Assembly: GCF_014644295.1 (NCBI RefSeq)
Contig: NZ_BMKK01000003.1
Location: 620,001 to 684,000, forward strand
DNA length: 64,000 nt
Reading direction: 5' to 3'
Source of the DNA: Emticicia aquatilis
GTDB lineage: Bacteria; Bacteroidota; Bacteroidia; Cytophagales; Spirosomataceae
The notes under the pieces are model-generated. The model saw only the letters and a list, made by a program, of their open reading frames with translations. It ran no database searches and was not told where the DNA came from. Below, piece by piece: positions 63,101 through 64,000 of this stretch (positions are counted from its first letter, which is position 1; the number at the start of each line of letters is the position of its first letter). Made by a program: the position numbers and the translations under genes.

Positions 63101-63277
63101 AGAGTTTATGCTTCTGCACAAAACTTCTTCTTATTGCTTAAAGACAAAATCGTAGGCGACCCAGAGGTAACACCAACTAACCAAGGCGATGGAAACAGTG
63201 CTTTCTCGCAAGGTATGATTTGGCACAATTATCCAAAACCTACAGTTTATATGTTGGGCTTACAGCTTGCGTTTTAA
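60134..63277 (+). CDS. SusC/RagA family TonB-dependent outer membrane receptor
   Basis: 1047 residues. Signal peptide ends LVALGQ; regulatory-like sandwich about 30-105 (KVVTGKVTDATGEAIIGA), DEMVVIGYGTQKKSDLTGAV signature, plug with RVRGFSSINSSNNPLYVVDG and STAIYGARGANGVI, barrel ending MLGLQLAF. It belongs to a different SusC branch from the two at the left end (KSDLTGAV versus KRDITGAV or KRRESTGAI). It heads an operon with a susD 31 bases downstream. The substrate is not evident. Confidence 0.96.
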   Translation: MKCKFYLFKSRYLSVLFFLLSLVALGQNSKVVTGKVTDATGEAIIGASVAVKGTTKGAGTDVNGNFKIEVPSNSTVLVVSFVGYDTQEIVVGNKTTLDIVLTSKENVLDEMVVIGYGTQKKSDLTGAVGAVKQEQLLERPAASLNQALSGRMSGVQVNTNSGRPGGRTTIRVRGFSSINSSNNPLYVVDGVMLPQNNQAQFSSAIDYINPNDIVSVEVLKDASSTAIYGARGANGVILVTTKKGKANESQVTYSSDFSVNTIGPNRPEVLNAKEYMAVEDLAWANMQKYDPVGWAAGRWAYLNPKLRRTDPRVFDAQGNPLYDTDWFKESTQTKLSQNHQLGFNGGNERTQYSFSLGYRDDQGLIKTSYMKRYAGRFTIDDQIKKWLKVGGTLAYNNQSENVVDINDAVARQIVEDFPFLPVQYADGTYANNRDFPFAEGTFSSVHRLMGRKYILNTQTTTGSLYSNITFAKGLEMKTVFGANIMTQENNQSTTRTLAIGEQGTASASNQKQTFWSLENFLTYNKTFNKIHAFTGLLGVSWQQTDFFNIAASVRGFATDYFGFNNLGAGSTLPAVGSGASRFAFNSYFGRINYSLSNKYLFTFTGRADGSSRFGENSKFAFFPSGAFAWKISEEEFMSKNTVISNLKLRTSYGLTGNSEIPSYSSLSLLSSNYATIYNDTRVSGTGISRLANPNLKWEKTAQADVGLEIGLFSNRVNIEADFYYRKTTDMLLDAPVPQTSGYSTIRRNVGSMQNKGFEFAVNTVNFNSAKFRWNTNFNISFNQNKVLSLATPSDIFNVGGPNFTNPTNIIRIGEPVGSFWGLTRLGVWSEAERDQAAKFTSYRNGLTILPGDIKYLDVNGDNAITDADRSIIGNGSPKFWGGFTNTWKYGNLDLTLELQYSYGNDVMMMNLHASEDRQALANSYKSVLNAWTPQNQNTMIAEIRDTRAGYVTNVDSWWIKDGSFLRGKNLLLGYTFPNSTTERLKLSRLRVYASAQNFFLLLKDKIVGDPEVTPTNQGDGNSAFSQGMIWHNYPKPTVYMLGLQLAF

Positions 63278-63308
63278 TCAGTGAATTATCTTGAAAATAG
63301 AATTAAAA

Positions 63309-64000
63309 ATGAAATATATTTCTAATAAATTTAAAATCGCACTTGCAAGTGCATTATTGGTTAGTCAGACCAGTTGTTCTGATTTTTTGAAAGAAAATGC
63401 TCCTTCAAACCTCACTCCTGAGAGTTTTTATACTATTCCAGACCACGCTGAGGCTGCTTTGGCTTCGGTATATGCCGACCTCCGATTTATGGGTGGCGGT
63501 GCTGGAATTTTCTCTTCTAACTGGCAACTTTTAGAAGCCTTAACAGGAACTTCGACAACCGAAACGGCTCAGAACTCTGACCTCAATAACCTCTACGGTT
63601 TGGTTCATGACGGAAACACCGCTCACGTAGTAAACTATTGGAATGGTTTGTATAAAGTAATTGCACAAGCAAATCAAGTGATTGCGAAAGTACCACCGAT
63701 TACGCCAATGCCTGATGCTCAAAAGAAAAAGATTTTGGGTGAAGCTAAGTTTTTGCGTGCATCGGCGTATTTTACGGCCGTAAGACTTTGGGGAGATATT
63801 CCGTTGATTACCAATCCGCAAACTGCGAGTTCGGAAGATTTCTTACCGTCGAGAGCACCAAAAGAAGATATATATAAATTGATTATTGCAGATTTGACTG
63901 AAGCCGAAAATGCGGGACTTGCATGGATGGATGCAAGTGGTAGAGTTGGTTTGGCGGCTGTTAAAGCACAATTAGCAAATGTATATCTTACGATGGCTGG
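63309..64000 (+). CDS. SusD/RagB family lipoprotein, C-terminus outside the window
   Basis: 230 codons from ATG at 63309 run to the window end without a stop. Lipobox SQTSC (Cys23) followed by SDFLKENAPSNLTPESF, the usual N-terminus of SusD; EAKFLRASAYFTAVRLWGDIPLIT is the conserved TPR-like core helix. It is the partner of the susC just upstream. About 300 residues are expected beyond the end. Confidence 0.93.
   Translation, partial: MKYISNKFKIALASALLVSQTSCSDFLKENAPSNLTPESFYTIPDHAEAALASVYADLRFMGGGAGIFSSNWQLLEALTGTSTTETAQNSDLNNLYGLVHDGNTAHVVNYWNGLYKVIAQANQVIAKVPPITPMPDAQKKKILGEAKFLRASAYFTAVRLWGDIPLITNPQTASSEDFLPSRAPKEDIYKLIIADLTEAENAGLAWMDASGRVGLAAVKAQLANVYLTMA

Noticed and set aside
1-64000. 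tRNA, rRNA, insertion sequence or prophage
   Set aside because: No cloverleaf, rRNA block, transposase or terminal repeats bounding a gene were found by reading; a tool search could still reveal a short one.

Overview
The window is 64 kb of low-GC chromosomal DNA from a member of the Bacteroidota, most likely a Cytophagales bacterium (Spirosomataceae-like, which is inference). The evidence is three SusC/SusD outer-membrane pairs, FG-GAP and PepSY-like lipoproteins, bifunctional HisB, a carotenoid hydroxylase, promoters of the TTTG/TAnnTTTG type and little Shine-Dalgarno signal. I saw no tRNA, rRNA, CRISPR array, phage or intact insertion sequence.

Layout. 1-12334 (minus): the end of an FG-GAP lipoprotein gene, then two tandem SusC/SusD nutrient-uptake pairs with near-identical SusC N-termini and a shared promoter design. 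12849-16337 (minus): M19 dipeptidase, GT2 glycosyltransferase and flippase-like protein, start-to-start with ruvC (plus). 16977-22473 (minus): hisB, a GMC oxidoreductase with its Tat-exported partner, thiL and a small lipoprotein. 22728-30425 (minus): a two-component system followed by a CzcCBA-like metal-efflux operon, with a palindrome between them. 30477-37550: an AraC regulator divergent from a six-gene operon (SDR, ROK kinase, SIS isomerase, MetE-like methyltransferase, UlaG-like MBL hydrolase, Gfo/Idh dehydrogenase), apparently for an unidentified sugar derivative.

37824-41790 (plus): an envelope-signalling trio of a six-repeat PepSY-like lipoprotein, an ECF sigma factor and a protein shaped like a dual-membrane-spanning anti-sigma factor, whose cytoplasmic part holds seven copies of one motif. 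41832-42363 (plus): a VapBC-type toxin-antitoxin remnant whose PIN toxin carries an in-frame stop. 42372-48569: sulfatase, recA, three proteins of unknown function and crtZ. 48710-57747 (minus): an inorganic-carbon locus with DabA and DabB, followed by a SulP transporter, an OprB-type porin and a DUF2490 protein. 58005-59839 (minus): two tandem secreted MORN/TonB-C proteins. 60134-64000 (plus): a third SusC and a truncated SusD.

Most interesting: the ECF/trans-envelope trio with its possible ECF promoter, the dabAB-SulP-porin locus, the unassigned sugar operon interrupted by different palindromic repeats, and the stop-inactivated PIN toxin. The annotation rests on reading motifs in the sequence; no database search was possible.
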